Shown here: positions 54,060 to 64,000 of the stretch, piece by piece
Position numbering within the stretch: the stretch's first letter is position 1
How the letters are laid out: every line of letters begins with the position of its first letter
Origin: Petaurus breviceps papuanus
Taxonomy: Eukaryota; Chordata; Mammalia; Diprotodontia; Petauridae
Direction: 5' to 3'
Assembly (NCBI GenBank): GCA_028583685.1
Contig: JAMXIF010001194.1
Location: 4,000,065 to 4,064,064, forward strand
DNA: 64,000 bases
Translations under genes and position numbers: made by a program
The notes under the pieces: model-generated
Database searches by the model: none
What the model was told of the DNA's origin: nothing
What the model saw: the letters and a program-made list of their open reading frames with translations, nothing else

Positions 54060-57000
54060 TTCTACAGTTCCTAAGAATACAATGGTGACACAGTCTAGTG
54101 TTATTCTGGTTTGGGGGAAGCTTTCATCTGAAACCTTTTCAACCTATAAGGTCACATGGGTACTACCTCACTCTCAAGGAGAGTCAAGCAGTGGTAAACA
54201 TTCACTGAGAAATGATCACATAGCAAATCATAAGGGAGAGCTTAGAACAGTCTCCAAATTTAGAGGCTAAATCCATTACCATAAATACTATTTTGATGAA
54301 AATCTTGGTGTGACAAACTCCTAGACTTCTGCTGATAGCCCATATCCTTTATTCAAGCAGTGTGTAGCAAAATATTTTAGTTAACCATGATTGATCCTTT
54401 GAAATTTACTAATTGTAATTCCAAGAGAACAAGGTTCTGTTGTCAAAGCTGCAGTCTTTCTTTTAGAAGGCCACTTCAAATCCATATGTGCAAGTTACAT
54501 ACTCAGTCCAACCCAAACCACAAGGTTCTCTCTGTGAAGCTTAGGAAAACACCGAAAGTCTTCCTTCCACCCTCATATCTTCCAAAGATTAAATACTAAG
54601 CATGTATCCATTAGGGCAATATAAACAAGATCACTGAAGACACTCCATAGGGCAATGAAAAAATAGCATAACCGTTTATTTTTATACCATTCACAATGCT
54701 AGACAACACTAAACCTTGCCTGAGGTGGCACATATACCAATCAACCCATAGGTCTAAAGCCTCAGAAACAATCCATACAGATATTGCTTTGAAAACCCTA
54801 CATACCTGCCCTCACTCATTTTCAGGAATGCAGCAAAGGTCACAGGGCAGCTCTAACACATTGCTCATGTCTTATTTCCTGATTTTGTAAATGCAAATTT
54901 ACCGTATTGGTACCAATATTGGCTTAACTCTGCCCTTCCTCCACTCCCCCTTACCTCACTAAAAAATTTGGTTTATAGAAACCTTAATGCCACCTAAAGT
55001 TACACGTTATAGAAAGCAGGAAGAGAATGACAGTGAAAGTGACAAAGCAGTGATGATAAAGTGAATTTAAAAACCCTTTATTTGAATTGAAAATTTTTAA
55101 AAGTCTTTCACAGTAAATATAGTTTTATAAGGAACTTTAGTATTATTTTTTTCAGTGTAGACATTCTTTTTTTTCCTTTCAAAGAGATGTCATTTAGAGT
55201 GTAGCCTATATCTGGACCAATACGGTAACAGATTGAAAGCAAATCTAGCAACCAAAGGGAATCAGTTTTCTAAAGTTTCTCCCACCCTCAAATCCCCCAG
55301 CAATTATATTTTCCCAGTCACTTTTGCATCCCATTTGATTCAAATACAGTGATATTTTACATGGCAACCTCTTTGCATGAGTAAAGATAGAAAATACAGG
55401 GGTCAGAGAGGACCCTAATAAGCAAATGTGTGACAAAGAAGGCTATGACATTGCCAGGCACAGAAGGCTTTCTTTGATGCTTGGAAGGTTGAAATAACAT
55501 TTTCTATTCTAATGCTAGGCTTAGGCCTTCACAAATCTTGATCCTGCCCACAAATTACATCAGTCTAGAAAGTTCATCAATAAGCAGAGCACTGCTCACC
55601 TTCAATCTTCTCCCTAAAAGGGGGGAAGGCAGGGGCAGGGAAGTCAAATCAATCACATTTTAAGTCTAAATGAAGACTTCATTGAAGACATTTTCAAAAA
55701 TACTACTAACAGTTGGGTTGGGTAAATCCTACCAGGAAGAATGTAAGGGGGATGCACTACAGGACATGAACATATGGATTGTTGGCCTCTGCTTTTGGAT
55801 ATCATGGACTATAAGAATATAGTTCACCACCTCTTCTGTCCTGTACTTAAGTCTGTTTTTCCGACAGCTAAACCTTTCAAACTGTGCTGATAACAAAATG
55901 TTTCCAAGGGTTGATCTGTCTTCTCCTTTCATCTAGCTGGCTCGGGCTGCATACAAAAGAAAGAAGAGGAGGTATCAGTGTCCCTATACTAAGGTTGAGC
56001 AAAGTACCAAGAGAAAGAATTCTAAGCCTTAAAAAAAAAGTAGCTGAAGCCACATTTTATTTCATTTGGAAATACTAGAATTCAACAGTTTTTGGGGTGT
56101 TACTGTTAGCTCTATCTTAAAAGCAACTCACACTGATGGCCCTAAAAAAGGGTTATTTTGCAGAAATTCAAGCCATTCTTCCTGTGGGGATTTGTTTAAG
56201 GAATCCCATCCCACCTCCCTTCTCCAGTGGTCATTTCTCTGCTCAGTCTAAAGAGAGGTACTACATGGCTGAGGGTGGCTCAGGAGCCTTCTTCTTGGAG
56301 GAAGGCACTCAATGAGACCGCTCTAATCTTTGGAAAGCTAACAAACCAAAGAAACACTTGGAAGAGGATAGGGGGAACACTTTCCAGATATGGTAATAGT
56401 AATCTGCCCTAATAGCAAGAGGGTCCAGGTCTGTACATTCTCAGTAACTTCTTGACTATCCATCACCTCAACTCGACTATTCAAGTAATTTTATTTGGTC
56501 ACCCAAATTTTCAGTTCTTCAAAATCAAAACTGTTTCATTTCAAACAATTAAAATCCAACAAGATAAACACCTCTGGAGCTTAAATCAGCAAAGCTATCA
56601 ATTACTTTCAGCAAGAGATGAACAACTTCTTGGGGGAAGTTGTGATTTGCAACTTTAAACAGAAAGAAATGCATATCACTAACAGTAACAGAGTTGCTGA
56701 GACGAGGGAAGACAGGCTCCTTTCCCACTACCCTAGTGTTTGTTTTGTTTGGCCATAAGTTTTATCAGGGCAGAAAATACAGTGGTTAGAAAGAACTTAT
56801 TTGGAAAATCTACATTAACTGAACACATGACAAAAAAGGTTATGAACTAGCTAGGCACAGAAGGCTCTCTTTCTAGCATCCAGGACATTAAAGGCCACAG
56901 CTCAGAGCAGTTCTGCTCCTAAATCAATAAGCTAAGAGGAATAAGACTGCAGCCTCTTAATATTAACGCACACTTTATTATATTAAAACCAGGCAATGGT

Positions 57001-57184
57001 CTGACAATAAAAAGGCTGCTTATGGAATACTGTTATGTTAAACTTTAATTACAGAGGATATGAAATCCTTACAACGAATATTTTCCCCAAAAGTTTTAAT
57101 GGAAACAATTCTTTTCTCTGACTTGACAGCTGCTGCTTTAAAATGTGGATTTACACAAATACTGAATTTTTAAAAAAAACCCTC
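54060..57184. other. Repeat-free block downstream of UBE2V1
   Basis: Over 3 kb without any MIR, SINE or LINE I can recognise, in a window otherwise packed with them. Minus-strand AATAAA hexamers at 56974-56979, 55077-55082 and 54675-54680 would fit longer UBE2V1 3' UTR isoforms or a separate minus-strand transcript. Sequence around 55390-55470 resembles 56775-56870 in the same orientation ('agaaaatacag', 'aggcacagaaggct'). No coding exon is recognised. Confidence 0.45.
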
Positions 57185-57202
57185 AGGACACAATAAATTG
57201 AT

Positions 57203-57208
57203 TTTATT
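57203..57208 (-). other. UBE2V1: Distal polyadenylation signal AATAAA
   Basis: Canonical hexamer on the minus strand, about 1.41 kb past the stop codon, followed by U/G-bearing sequence. Confidence 0.5.
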
Positions 57209-58101
57209 TAAGTTTGTATCCACATTGCAGCAGCTAGTGGTCCAAGACAGTGAATCAGAAAAGGCAGTGATTTGCCAGGGAGTTCTGCCAGCCAAATTCT
57301 GGGATCTGCAATGCACCCAGGTTTTTCCCCTTTCGATCTTTGTTGAAGAGCTTAAAAGGAGGAAGTGCCAAAACCTAAATCTGTGCCGAATTCAAATCGA
57401 AGGTTTTGTTCCCGCCATTGAATTCCAAACCTGTCATTAAGCTATGGCAACGAGCAACCAAGTGAGTGCAATGCTTGTCACATCACATTTCTTCCACTTT
57501 CATGGATAAGTCCAGTGTTTTCAGCTGGAGTGTGTGCTTAGGGAGTCTTCAGGCAGCCCTTCCTTTTAACTACTAAAACCTTTGCTAAACTGGCAGATCT
57601 GAGCAATCCTGGGAAATTACTGCTGTTGTCATTGTACCAAAAGCTGAGCTAAAAACACTGCCCGTGCCAGCACCCTCGCGTGGCAGGGCTGATGGAGGGG
57701 GCGATCCAGCTTTGCAGACAGTTTAGATAGTCATTTCCCAGGCTGGTGATGTATTAAATGTAGTTCCAAAAATGAGAAGCAAAGGGAGTCAGGGATTTCT
57801 TCCAACCCTACCTGGGTTGGCTACTGGCCAGAAGCAAGGAAGTATCACTGAAATGGGGAGACTGATTTTAGGAAGAAGGGAAGAGCAGCACCCCATGATG
57901 AAGGTGGGGGAAGAAAAGACACTGAAAGAACCCTGAATCCCTCACCAAAGGCCCATGTAAGACAGGGTGGATGAGTGGGTGGGAGAGGGATACAATCTAT
58001 GCATTGGCCAAAGGTTGTGGGGAAGTAAAATGGCTTGCTGGGGCACCATTTAAAATGGAAAGAATTTAATAATAAAAATAAAGACACCAGCATTGTCAGC
58101 C

Positions 58102-58107
58102 TTTATT
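58102..58107 (-). other. UBE2V1: Proximal polyadenylation signal AATAAA
   Basis: AATAAAG on the minus strand, about 510 bases past the stop, followed within 30 bases by a GU/U-rich element (complement of 'aataaaaataaagacacc'). Confidence 0.55.
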
Positions 58108-58617
58108 AGAGTCAGCACAAAGGGAGGGGTGACAGGTTAGCACACACCCTCAATAGTAGTCCATTAAGCTTCCTGTGTCATACCGGAAGTTAAAACCTTT
58201 GTGTCTACTTTAATAAATGGCTCAGTGCTGGAATGCTATTGCAAAGGGGTAGGGATAGGGGTAGGGTGGTGGAATCCTTGGCCATATAAGCAGCAAGGTG
58301 ATTGTGTGATATATTTTTTCACAGTTGAGTTAGATGTGCCACACTGGTTATGACAGTAATAAATTTAAATAGACTTTCTTGATACCAGAAGTTCAACTAA
58401 GTGGACAGTGGTTACACATGACAAGATTATTTGTTATAGCACAACTTATATTTCAAATGAAAAAATTAGTATCATTTACAGTATCTTAAGATAAATCGCC
58501 TTTGAATGGGAACTTCCTTTCCAGTACTTTGAGGTCTACAAGATGCATCTAGAAAATTTACTACTGTGGAAAATGAAGACAGCTTAAAACTGAATAAAGG
58601 GGGAAGATTTTTTTTGA

Positions 58618-58764
58618 TTAATTGCTGTAACATTGTCCTTCAGGAGGCTGAGGAAGCTTCATATTTTCTTTAGACATCAATAGACGTCGAAGCTCTTGCA
58701 GAATCACTTTGATGCTATATGAATTTTGCCATTTTGCTAGCACGGATATGACTCTTGGGTCCAC
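58618..58764 (-). CDS. UBE2V1: UBE2V1 terminal coding exon
   Basis: Encodes 48 residues starting [15 protein letters not shown] and ending PPEGQCYSN, then TAA at 58618-58620. UBE2V1 (UEV1A) is a ubiquitin E2 variant without a catalytic cysteine. It pairs with UBE2N/Ubc13 to build K63-linked ubiquitin chains in NF-kB signalling and DNA-damage tolerance. This exon forms the C-terminal helices of the UEV fold, residues 100-147 of human. The acceptor is a T-rich tract plus AG at 58765-58766 on the minus strand, phase 0. The QCYSN end and VDPR identify V1, since V2 has QTYNN and VDAR. Against my memory of human there are only three changes (A to V, V to I, M to L). Having an intron, it is not a retrocopy. 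Confidence 0.96.
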   Translation of the reverse strand: MDPRVISVLAKWQNSYSIKVILQELRRLLMSKENMKLPQPPEGQCYSN

Positions 58765-59019
58765 CTAAAAAAAGAATTACACAAAAATCCATCAATTTAT
58801 AGAACTCTGGAATCTCTCTATGACAGAAAAATACACTTTTCACCTTTTTATTCCAAATTTATCTTTTGATAATATAATCACTAATCTTAACCTTCACATG
58901 ATACATGACAGGCAAAAAAGCTAAGCAGATTTTAGGGTACTGTGTCTAGAACAAGGTAGGTAACAATTCCTTTTGTATTTTGCCCTGGCCCAATTACATT
59001 TTAATATTGTGCTCAATGT

Positions 59020-59490
59020 AGGGAGCTAGATTTTAGGAAGATCACTGAGAAACTGGAATCTGTCCAGAAAAGGTCAGCTAGAACAGAGGAATAGAAACTA
59101 AATCATAGGATACTTGGTTGAAAGAACTGTGGATGTTTAGCCTGGAGCAGAGATTTGGGGGGAGAGTACAGAGAGAGACTGGTAGGACTTAAGACATGGT
59201 ACACTTGTTTCCAAATATATAAAGGGTTGTCATTTGGAAGAAAAAGGATTAGACTCTGCTGACCTCAGAGGACAGAACCAAGACTAATAGGTTAGAGGTT
59301 TGCAGGAGGTTCATTTCCTAACAATCAGAGCTGTTCTAAAGTGGAATGTGCTGCTTCAGGAGAGAGAGAGGGAGGTCACCTTCACTGTTGGTCTTGTCAA
59401 GAAGAAGCTGAATGATCATTTGTCAGAGGTGTTGTAAAGGAAGGAGTTCCTACAGGAACAGACTGAGGCCTCTTCCAACTCAGACATTCC
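59020..59490 (+). repeat. L3/CR1 fragment in intron
   Basis: 'gtttagcctggagcagagat', 'aaagggttgtcatttggaag', 'gaatgatcatttgtcagagg', antisense to UBE2V1. Confidence 0.85.
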
Positions 59491-60124
59491 ACTCCAAAGA
59501 AAGGCAGCAGCCCTGCTCCTACCTCTCCTTCCAGTTTTCACCTTTCTGCTCTTTGAAACTGATGTTACTGAGGGGAAGGAAACAGTAAGGGAGCCTTAAG
59601 TCACCTCCTACTTTTGCTTGTTAGAGATATGGTTCTTACTCTGGGAAGGTTGCATAATTGTTAGAAAACAATCATAATGGGCAATATAAGGAAAAAATCC
59701 AAGGCAGGGAGGAGGGCAGTTCTCCTAGCCAAAAATCTGACCAAACTATACTGAAGTTCTATTTTGTTCTTACTATTCCAGAATTACTGGATTAGTGATC
59801 CCTTCCTCTACCAATGGCACCAGTCCTTCTTGCCTGAGGTAATTTTTAACAATGACTTTAAAAAACTCTGCCCCATCCAGAAGGTTCATTTATTACCAAT
59901 TATGTTCAATGTGCTGTTGGGAAACATACAAAGGAGAATCAAACAGGGAAGAAGAGAGACTTATTAATGGTAGTGCCTCGGGCTACAGAGATAGTCATTA
60001 AACCTTAACTTTTAAACATTACTGCCTCAAATCAGAGACAAGAGTTTACACTTATAAAATGTGTTAAGCATTGTTTGCAACAAATCCGTGGGAGTCAGTA
60101 CAAACAGCATTAGCCCAATGTTAC

Positions 60125-60395
60125 AGACCGCTACACCACAGACTTAGGATTAGAAGGAACCTGAGAGGTTACCTAGTCCAACCTCCTTATTTCACACCAA
60201 GAAAAATTTTACAAAATATATAAACTGAGGTTTAGAGAAGGGAAGCAACTTGTCCAAAGTCACAACAATTAACATTCATCAAATATTTACTACATGTAAA
60301 GCATCATGGATCCAAAGGCAAGCACAAAAAATTTAAGTGTGAGAGATGGGGTCTGAACCCAGCTCTTCTGACTCCAAGTCCACTAGCCTTCCTTG
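60125..60395 (-). repeat. MIR3 in intron, interrupted
   Basis: 'ttaggattagaaggaacctg', 'tacctagtccaacctcctta', 'ttgtccaaagtcacaaca'. An internal 'atttactacatgtaaagcat' piece is foreign to MIR3. Confidence 0.75.
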
Positions 60396-60796
60396 ACAGT
60401 AATACCTGAAGGGACACTGCACAGAAAGCAGACAGGAGACACACAGGGATTGTTACAGACTCTAGAATCACTGCTCTTCTCCAAATGCATGTACCCTGGA
60501 AATACAGGGTAGAGAGCTGGGAGAGAAAATGGCCAGCATATTATTTATCTTCTTTATATCTCCTTCAGGGCTAATCAATGTTTGAATGACTAGGGATTGT
60601 GGCCTTAGGCTTACAAATACCTATCAATTTGTATAATCAATACAGTTTTTCTTTATATATTATCTTTACAATTAAAAAAGCTCAAAGTTGTTTTTTTAAA
60701 AGTCCTAATGATTAAAATTACCCTTTCAAGTTAATACTATGTGATTTTTATTCTAGAAGAATACAAGTGAAGATAAGAGGGAAAAACATAACTTAC

Positions 60797-60922
60797 CACT
60801 CCATTAGAACTATTTACTCCATTCATATTAATTTTTGTTACAAATCTTACAAATGGGGGGGCTTCTGGATATTTAGGTCCACACTCTATTTTAAGGCTGT
60901 ATATTCGGTTTTCATAAATTGT
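60797..60922 (-). CDS. UBE2V1: UBE2V1 penultimate coding exon
   Basis: 126 bp, exactly 42 codons, [15 protein letters not shown] through [13 protein letters not shown], equal to human residues 58-99 as I remember them. It carries the central strands of the UEV fold and the '[10 protein letters not shown]' loop typical of E2/UEV proteins. Acceptor 'tttttctag' and donor GTAAGT are both canonical. Both introns are phase 0 and match the known gene. TIYENR, PPFVRFV and GVNSSNG separate it from UBE2V2. The upstream exon, ending in GMIIGPPR, was searched for up to 64000 and not found, so the gene continues beyond the window. Confidence 0.96.
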
Positions 60923-61254
60923 CTAGAAAAAGAAAAGGGGCACATAGATAGTCAACAATGAACTTTGGATCATGATAGTAAACAAATTAAAACATAAAAC
61001 ATTCAGTGAACATAGCACTTGAAATAATGCTTTTGTTTGTGGAATTAAGTATATTGGTTTCAAATTAAGTTTTATATCACTATTTTACCACCAGAAAACT
61101 AATCCCCCTATTTGACATGGTAGCACCAACTAGTCCTTGACCTGGTTTCTTTGAATCCTAGAACTTTTACTAAACAAATTTCAGAAAAAGTAGCAGCAAT
61201 CCAATCATTTATATACCAATATACCAGATAAGGTATGTCTTCTACTACTTCTAC

Positions 61255-61630
61255 TCTGAAGACCTGATACACTATCTTACTGTGTGACCCTGGGCAGGTC
61301 ACTTCCCTTCTCTGGTTTTCAGCTTAGTCATCTGTAAAACAAGGGGGAAGTTGGGCTAGATTCATTATTCATGCTCTCTAAGGTCTGAGGTCCTTTTCCA
61401 GTGCAAACCATCTATATTCTTCACTTAGAGGAGGCAAACATTGTACAGCTGAATAAGTAGCGGTTTTGGAGTTGGAAAACCTATGTTCAAATTCAAGCTC
61501 TGGTATTTATTATCTGTGTGACTGTGGGGAAAGCATCTAACCTCTCTTAGCCTCAGTTTCCTCATTTAAAAATGAAGGACCTGGACTTAAAGCCTCCTAA
61601 ATTTGCTTCCAGCTCTAAATCCTAATGTTC
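61255..61630 (+). repeat. Two MIR3 copies in tandem
   Basis: 61255-61400 ('gtgtgaccctgggcaggtcac', 'agttgggctagattcat') and 61440-61630 ('gttggaaaacctatgttc', 'cctcagtttcctcattta'). Confidence 0.8.
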
Positions 61631-62069
61631 AGCTAAGTATAAGTAGCCTTAAGCTCACTTGGTGTCTGCCTTTGCAACAGTGACATCTAGTGGCCAGACG
61701 GAATAATCAAATACATAGAACATACTGAAAGACAAAAAATTTCAGCCCAAACCAAATATACACTTTTGCTTAAATAAGAGCAAGACATCTTAGAACAAAC
61801 CTTTGAAATATAGCAAAAGATATATGAAACAGACTCTTAAAAACTTTAATCATTGTCTACCAATGAAAATGTGCAACTATTTAAAAATTCAGTACGTACT
61901 CTTTAAGTACGTATAGACACCTAAGATATATCACATATTTTTTATAAACAAAATTTTTAGAGAATTATAATAAAGTATTTTTTGCAAAGAAAAGACCAAA
62001 CAGAAAAATATCACTCAAGAAAACAAAACTAAAAAAAAAAAAACAACTCAGGTCTGTGTAGTACAAAGC

Positions 62070-62205
62070 AACCTGGACTGACTGCACAATAAGTCAGGAG
62101 GCCTGGGTCTAGTCCCAGCTTGTCCTTAACCTTCTGAGAGACTTTGGCTAAGCCCCCTTCACATTTCTGGACCTTCAGTTTCCTCCTCTTTAAAATAAGA
62201 ATCAG
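62070..62205 (+). repeat. MIR fragment
   Basis: 'gtcaggaggcctgggtctagtccc', 'cagtttcctcctctttaaa'. Confidence 0.65.
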
Positions 62206-62846
62206 AATGGTATATGAATATCATGGAATACTCTTGTACTACAAGAAATGATAGAGGCATGGTTTCAGAGAAACCCGTGCTAATTTGTGTGCACTAATGC
62301 AGAGTGAATCATTATAATGTATACAATAACATTATGAAGGAAAAAAACTCTGAAAGACCAATAACCAACCATGATCCCAGAGAACCAATAATAAAGTATG
62401 AGACCTCATATCCTCAGATTTGAGTTAAAAAGACATACATTCTTGGGCCCGGATAATGTGGGAATTTGTTTTATTTGTCTATGTGTATTTGTTCACAAGG
62501 CTTTTCTTATCTTTTTTTTTCTCTTTCTTTCTTTCTTTTTTTTGTTTTTTACCAATGCAGGGCTAGAGATAGGGTGGAATAAAGTACTAACTCCCCTTCA
62601 AAAGAAAAGGGTTAAAGAAGTATTTTTTTAAATGCACAGAAGAGAGGGAGGCCAAAAAGAATCACAGAAAAGTAGAGAAGCTTTGAAAGCTAAATGCTGA
62701 ATTTATTAAATATTTTAATAGAAAAGCAAGTTGTACATAAAAGAGATTTGTAGTATCACATATATTCCTTTTCTCTGTTCTTTTATTTTTATGTAAACAC
62801 CCTTTTTACTTGGTATTTAAGTTCAGAATAAAATAAATTAATTCTT
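62206..62846 (+). mobile_element. L1 3' end
   Basis: 'tggtatatgaatatcatgga', 'caagaaatgatagaggcatg', 'gaaacccgtgc', then a 3' UTR ending 'ttcagaataaaataaatta'. The last 200 bp match 42704-42957. Confidence 0.8.
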
Positions 62847-62997
62847 TTTGCCTTTTTTGGAGGGCAATTTGGGATTAAGTGACTTGCCCAAGGTCACAAG
62901 GCTAGTTTTGGTGTTAAGTGTCTGAGGCTGGATTTGACCTCAGGTCCTCCTAACTCCAGGGCTGGTGCTCTATTTGCTGCACTATCTAGCTGCCCCC
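62847..62997 (-). mobile_element. tRNA-derived SINE, first of two at one site
   Basis: Reverse body 'ggagggcaatttgggattaa' to 'actatctagctgccccc'. Bounded by AAATAAATTAATTCTT at 62831-62846 and 62998-63013. Confidence 0.92.
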
Positions 62998-63013
62998 AAA
63001 TAAATTAATTCTT

Positions 63014-63172
63014 TTTTTTTTAAATAAGCAATTGGGGTTAAGTAACTTGCTCAAGGTTACACGGCCAGTTATTTCTGGGTGTGGTGCTAAGTATCTGAGC
63101 CCAGATTTGATCCCAGGTCATCCCGACTCTGGGGCCAGTGCTCTTACTCACTGAGCCACCTGGCCATCCCTA
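63014..63172 (-). mobile_element. tRNA-derived SINE, second at the same site
   Basis: Different subfamily (reverse of 'aactggccgtgtaaccttga' type, as at 20683-20970). Bounded by the same 16-mer at 62998-63013 and 63173-63188. Confidence 0.92.
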
Positions 63173-64000
63173 AAATAAATTAATTCTTAAAACAAAGTAA
63201 AATAAAACAGACCATATGATCTGAAGTCCTTCACACATCTAAAAAAATTGACTTCAAATTTCCTTGATACATTGTATAACCTGTCATCTTCCATATTTCA
63301 TAAAAGTTGCTAAAATATCAAGCCAGGAATCCAATTTTTTAAAAAAAGGGCAAGAAAATCTAAATTGAGTTTTGATGTGTTTAGCTCTACATGGAAAAAT
63401 GACTAGGTTCCAATAACATCAATGGAAATGAAATGCTGTCTGGATTTCCTCTATGGAATTCAACCTGTTTCATGATTTAGAAATGGTGTGTTGTGCCACT
63501 GCTCGGTATCAGAAGCAAGGTTTGTATGTCCAGCATCAAATACAGATGTCATGTTTTTGCTGGATAAGAATGTGGTTGAATTCTCTACAAATGAGAATTA
63601 ATTGTAATTTTTCTCAGTTCTATGCATCTTGCTTAATGCTGAATAAAACACTTGGAACCTAAGAAAAAACCTAAGAAAGGAGGTAGAAAGAGGAGAATCA
63701 CTGATGATCTGATCTCGAAGACAAAATGCTGAGAAAAAAATAACAGCCAAAACTAAAGTGTTATTTTTAAGAAGATACTGAAAAATTAAGAGGTCAGATA
63801 TATGAAAATATCTATTATCTGTATAAAATAAAAGTGAAAAATGAGGTCAATAATAGAGAAAGTTTTGGGTTTTTATTTTTCTTTCTTATAAACACTAAAG
63901 GAATTTAATGAAAATTCTGAAATATGAGCCCCCTTCTCAAGATGAACCAATGGAACATTGTGCTTCAAAGCAGTGGATGTAGCTCTTTAAGATGCATTTT

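Larger units (their letters stand above)
57185..58617 (-). other. UBE2V1: UBE2V1 3' UTR (main part)
   Basis: Begins right after the TAA and runs about 1.43 kb to a predicted cleavage site below the AATAAA at 57203-57208. The part nearest the stop (58370-58600) matches my memory of the mammalian UBE2V1 3' UTR, for instance the complement of 'gtggacagtggttacacatg' and 'aggtctacaagatgcatct'. It lacks repeats. The distal end is inferred from the hexamer, not from transcript data. Confidence 0.65.
58765..60796 (-). other. UBE2V1: UBE2V1 last intron
   Basis: 2,032 bp between GT and AG, phase 0. It holds an L3 (59020-59490) and a split MIR3 (60125-60395). The remainder is unique sequence. Confidence 0.9.
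60923..64000 (-). other. UBE2V1: UBE2V1 intron, 3' portion
   Basis: At least 3.08 kb of intron, reaching the window edge. It contains MIR3, MIR, an L1 end and two SINEs. From 63189 to 64000 I recognise nothing; a 69-codon open frame at 63453-63662 is not recognisable. Confidence 0.8.

Noticed and set aside
55729-55932. 67-codon minus-strand frame in the block below UBE2V1
   Set aside because: It has the same orientation as a possible long 3' UTR but no known domain; short frames are expected by chance.
1-57000. Search for SNAI1 and other expected neighbouring genes
   Set aside because: No SNAI1 start motif, zinc-finger exons or CEBPB-like sequence was seen on either strand.
58618-60922. Alternative that the exons are UBE2V2 or a retrocopy
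   Set aside because: V1-specific residues (TIYENR, PPFVRFV, VDPR, QCYSN) and an intron with canonical splice sites exclude both.
60923-64000. Search for the upstream UBE2V1 exon ending GMIIGPPR
   Set aside because: No matching sequence on the minus strand, so it lies beyond the window.
1-64000. CRISPR arrays, operons, prokaryotic or phage systems
   Set aside because: The sequence is vertebrate nuclear DNA dominated by mammalian repeats; no spaced short repeats or compact gene clusters exist.
1-64000. tRNA genes suggested by SINE 5' ends
   Set aside because: The tRNA-like parts belong to diverged SINEs with A tails and target duplications.

Overview
This window is nuclear DNA from a marsupial, probably an Australian lineage. 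It is repeat-dense and gene-poor. It is full of tRNA-derived SINEs of the type 'GGCAGCTAGGTGGCACAGTG ... TTAACCCCAATTGCC', marsupial L1 and ORF1-only (HAL1-like) LINEs, and many old MIR, MIR3, L2 and L3/CR1 copies. I saw no copy of the SINE that dominates opossum genomes, so I infer Australidelphia from memory of the repeat families.

Only one protein-coding gene is supported: the last two coding exons of UBE2V1 on the minus strand (exons at 60797-60922 and 58618-58764). They encode 90 residues, matching residues 58-147 of the human 147-residue protein, and end in the V1-specific QCYSN tail. Earlier exons lie beyond the right edge. The 3' UTR runs left from 58617, with polyadenylation hexamers at 58102-58107 and 57203-57208. 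In human and mouse the gene next to the UBE2V1 3' end is SNAI1, so I read positions 1 to about 57000 as the SNAI1-UBE2V1 intergenic interval. SNAI1 itself is not in the window.

Layout. 1-7000: MIR/MIR3 and an L3 copy, CA-rich tracts, and a CpG island at about 5713-6190. 7000-10300: two adjacent local duplications, an L2 and a SINE. 10300-17100: L3, MIR3 and SINE mosaics with little else. 17105-22141: a full-length ORF1-only LINE with a perfect 13-bp target duplication, carrying several nested insertions. 22175-25160: a long decayed L2. 26345-33175: a block of mostly minus-strand L1 sequence. 33200-39500: mostly unclassified, with a weak pseudogene candidate, L2, a marsupial SINE-like element and a palindromic mariner-type MITE. 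39543-41724: an L1 3' half followed by a SINE. 42430-45410: L3, L2 and a retrocopied tail of an unknown transcript. 45500-54000: dense MIR3/MIR/L2, including two hAT-type MITEs at the same place in two MIR3 copies. 54060-58617: about 4.5 kb without recognisable repeats, next to and including the UBE2V1 3' UTR. 58765-64000: UBE2V1 introns with LINE and SINE insertions.

No new multi-gene system is visible. The most informative signals are the nested transposon stack, serial SINE insertion into one target, recurrent MITE insertion into MIR3, the isolated CpG island and the repeat-depleted UBE2V1 flank. Nearly all other open frames over 60 codons fall in repeats, low-complexity tracts or GC-rich DNA, and I do not regard them as genes.
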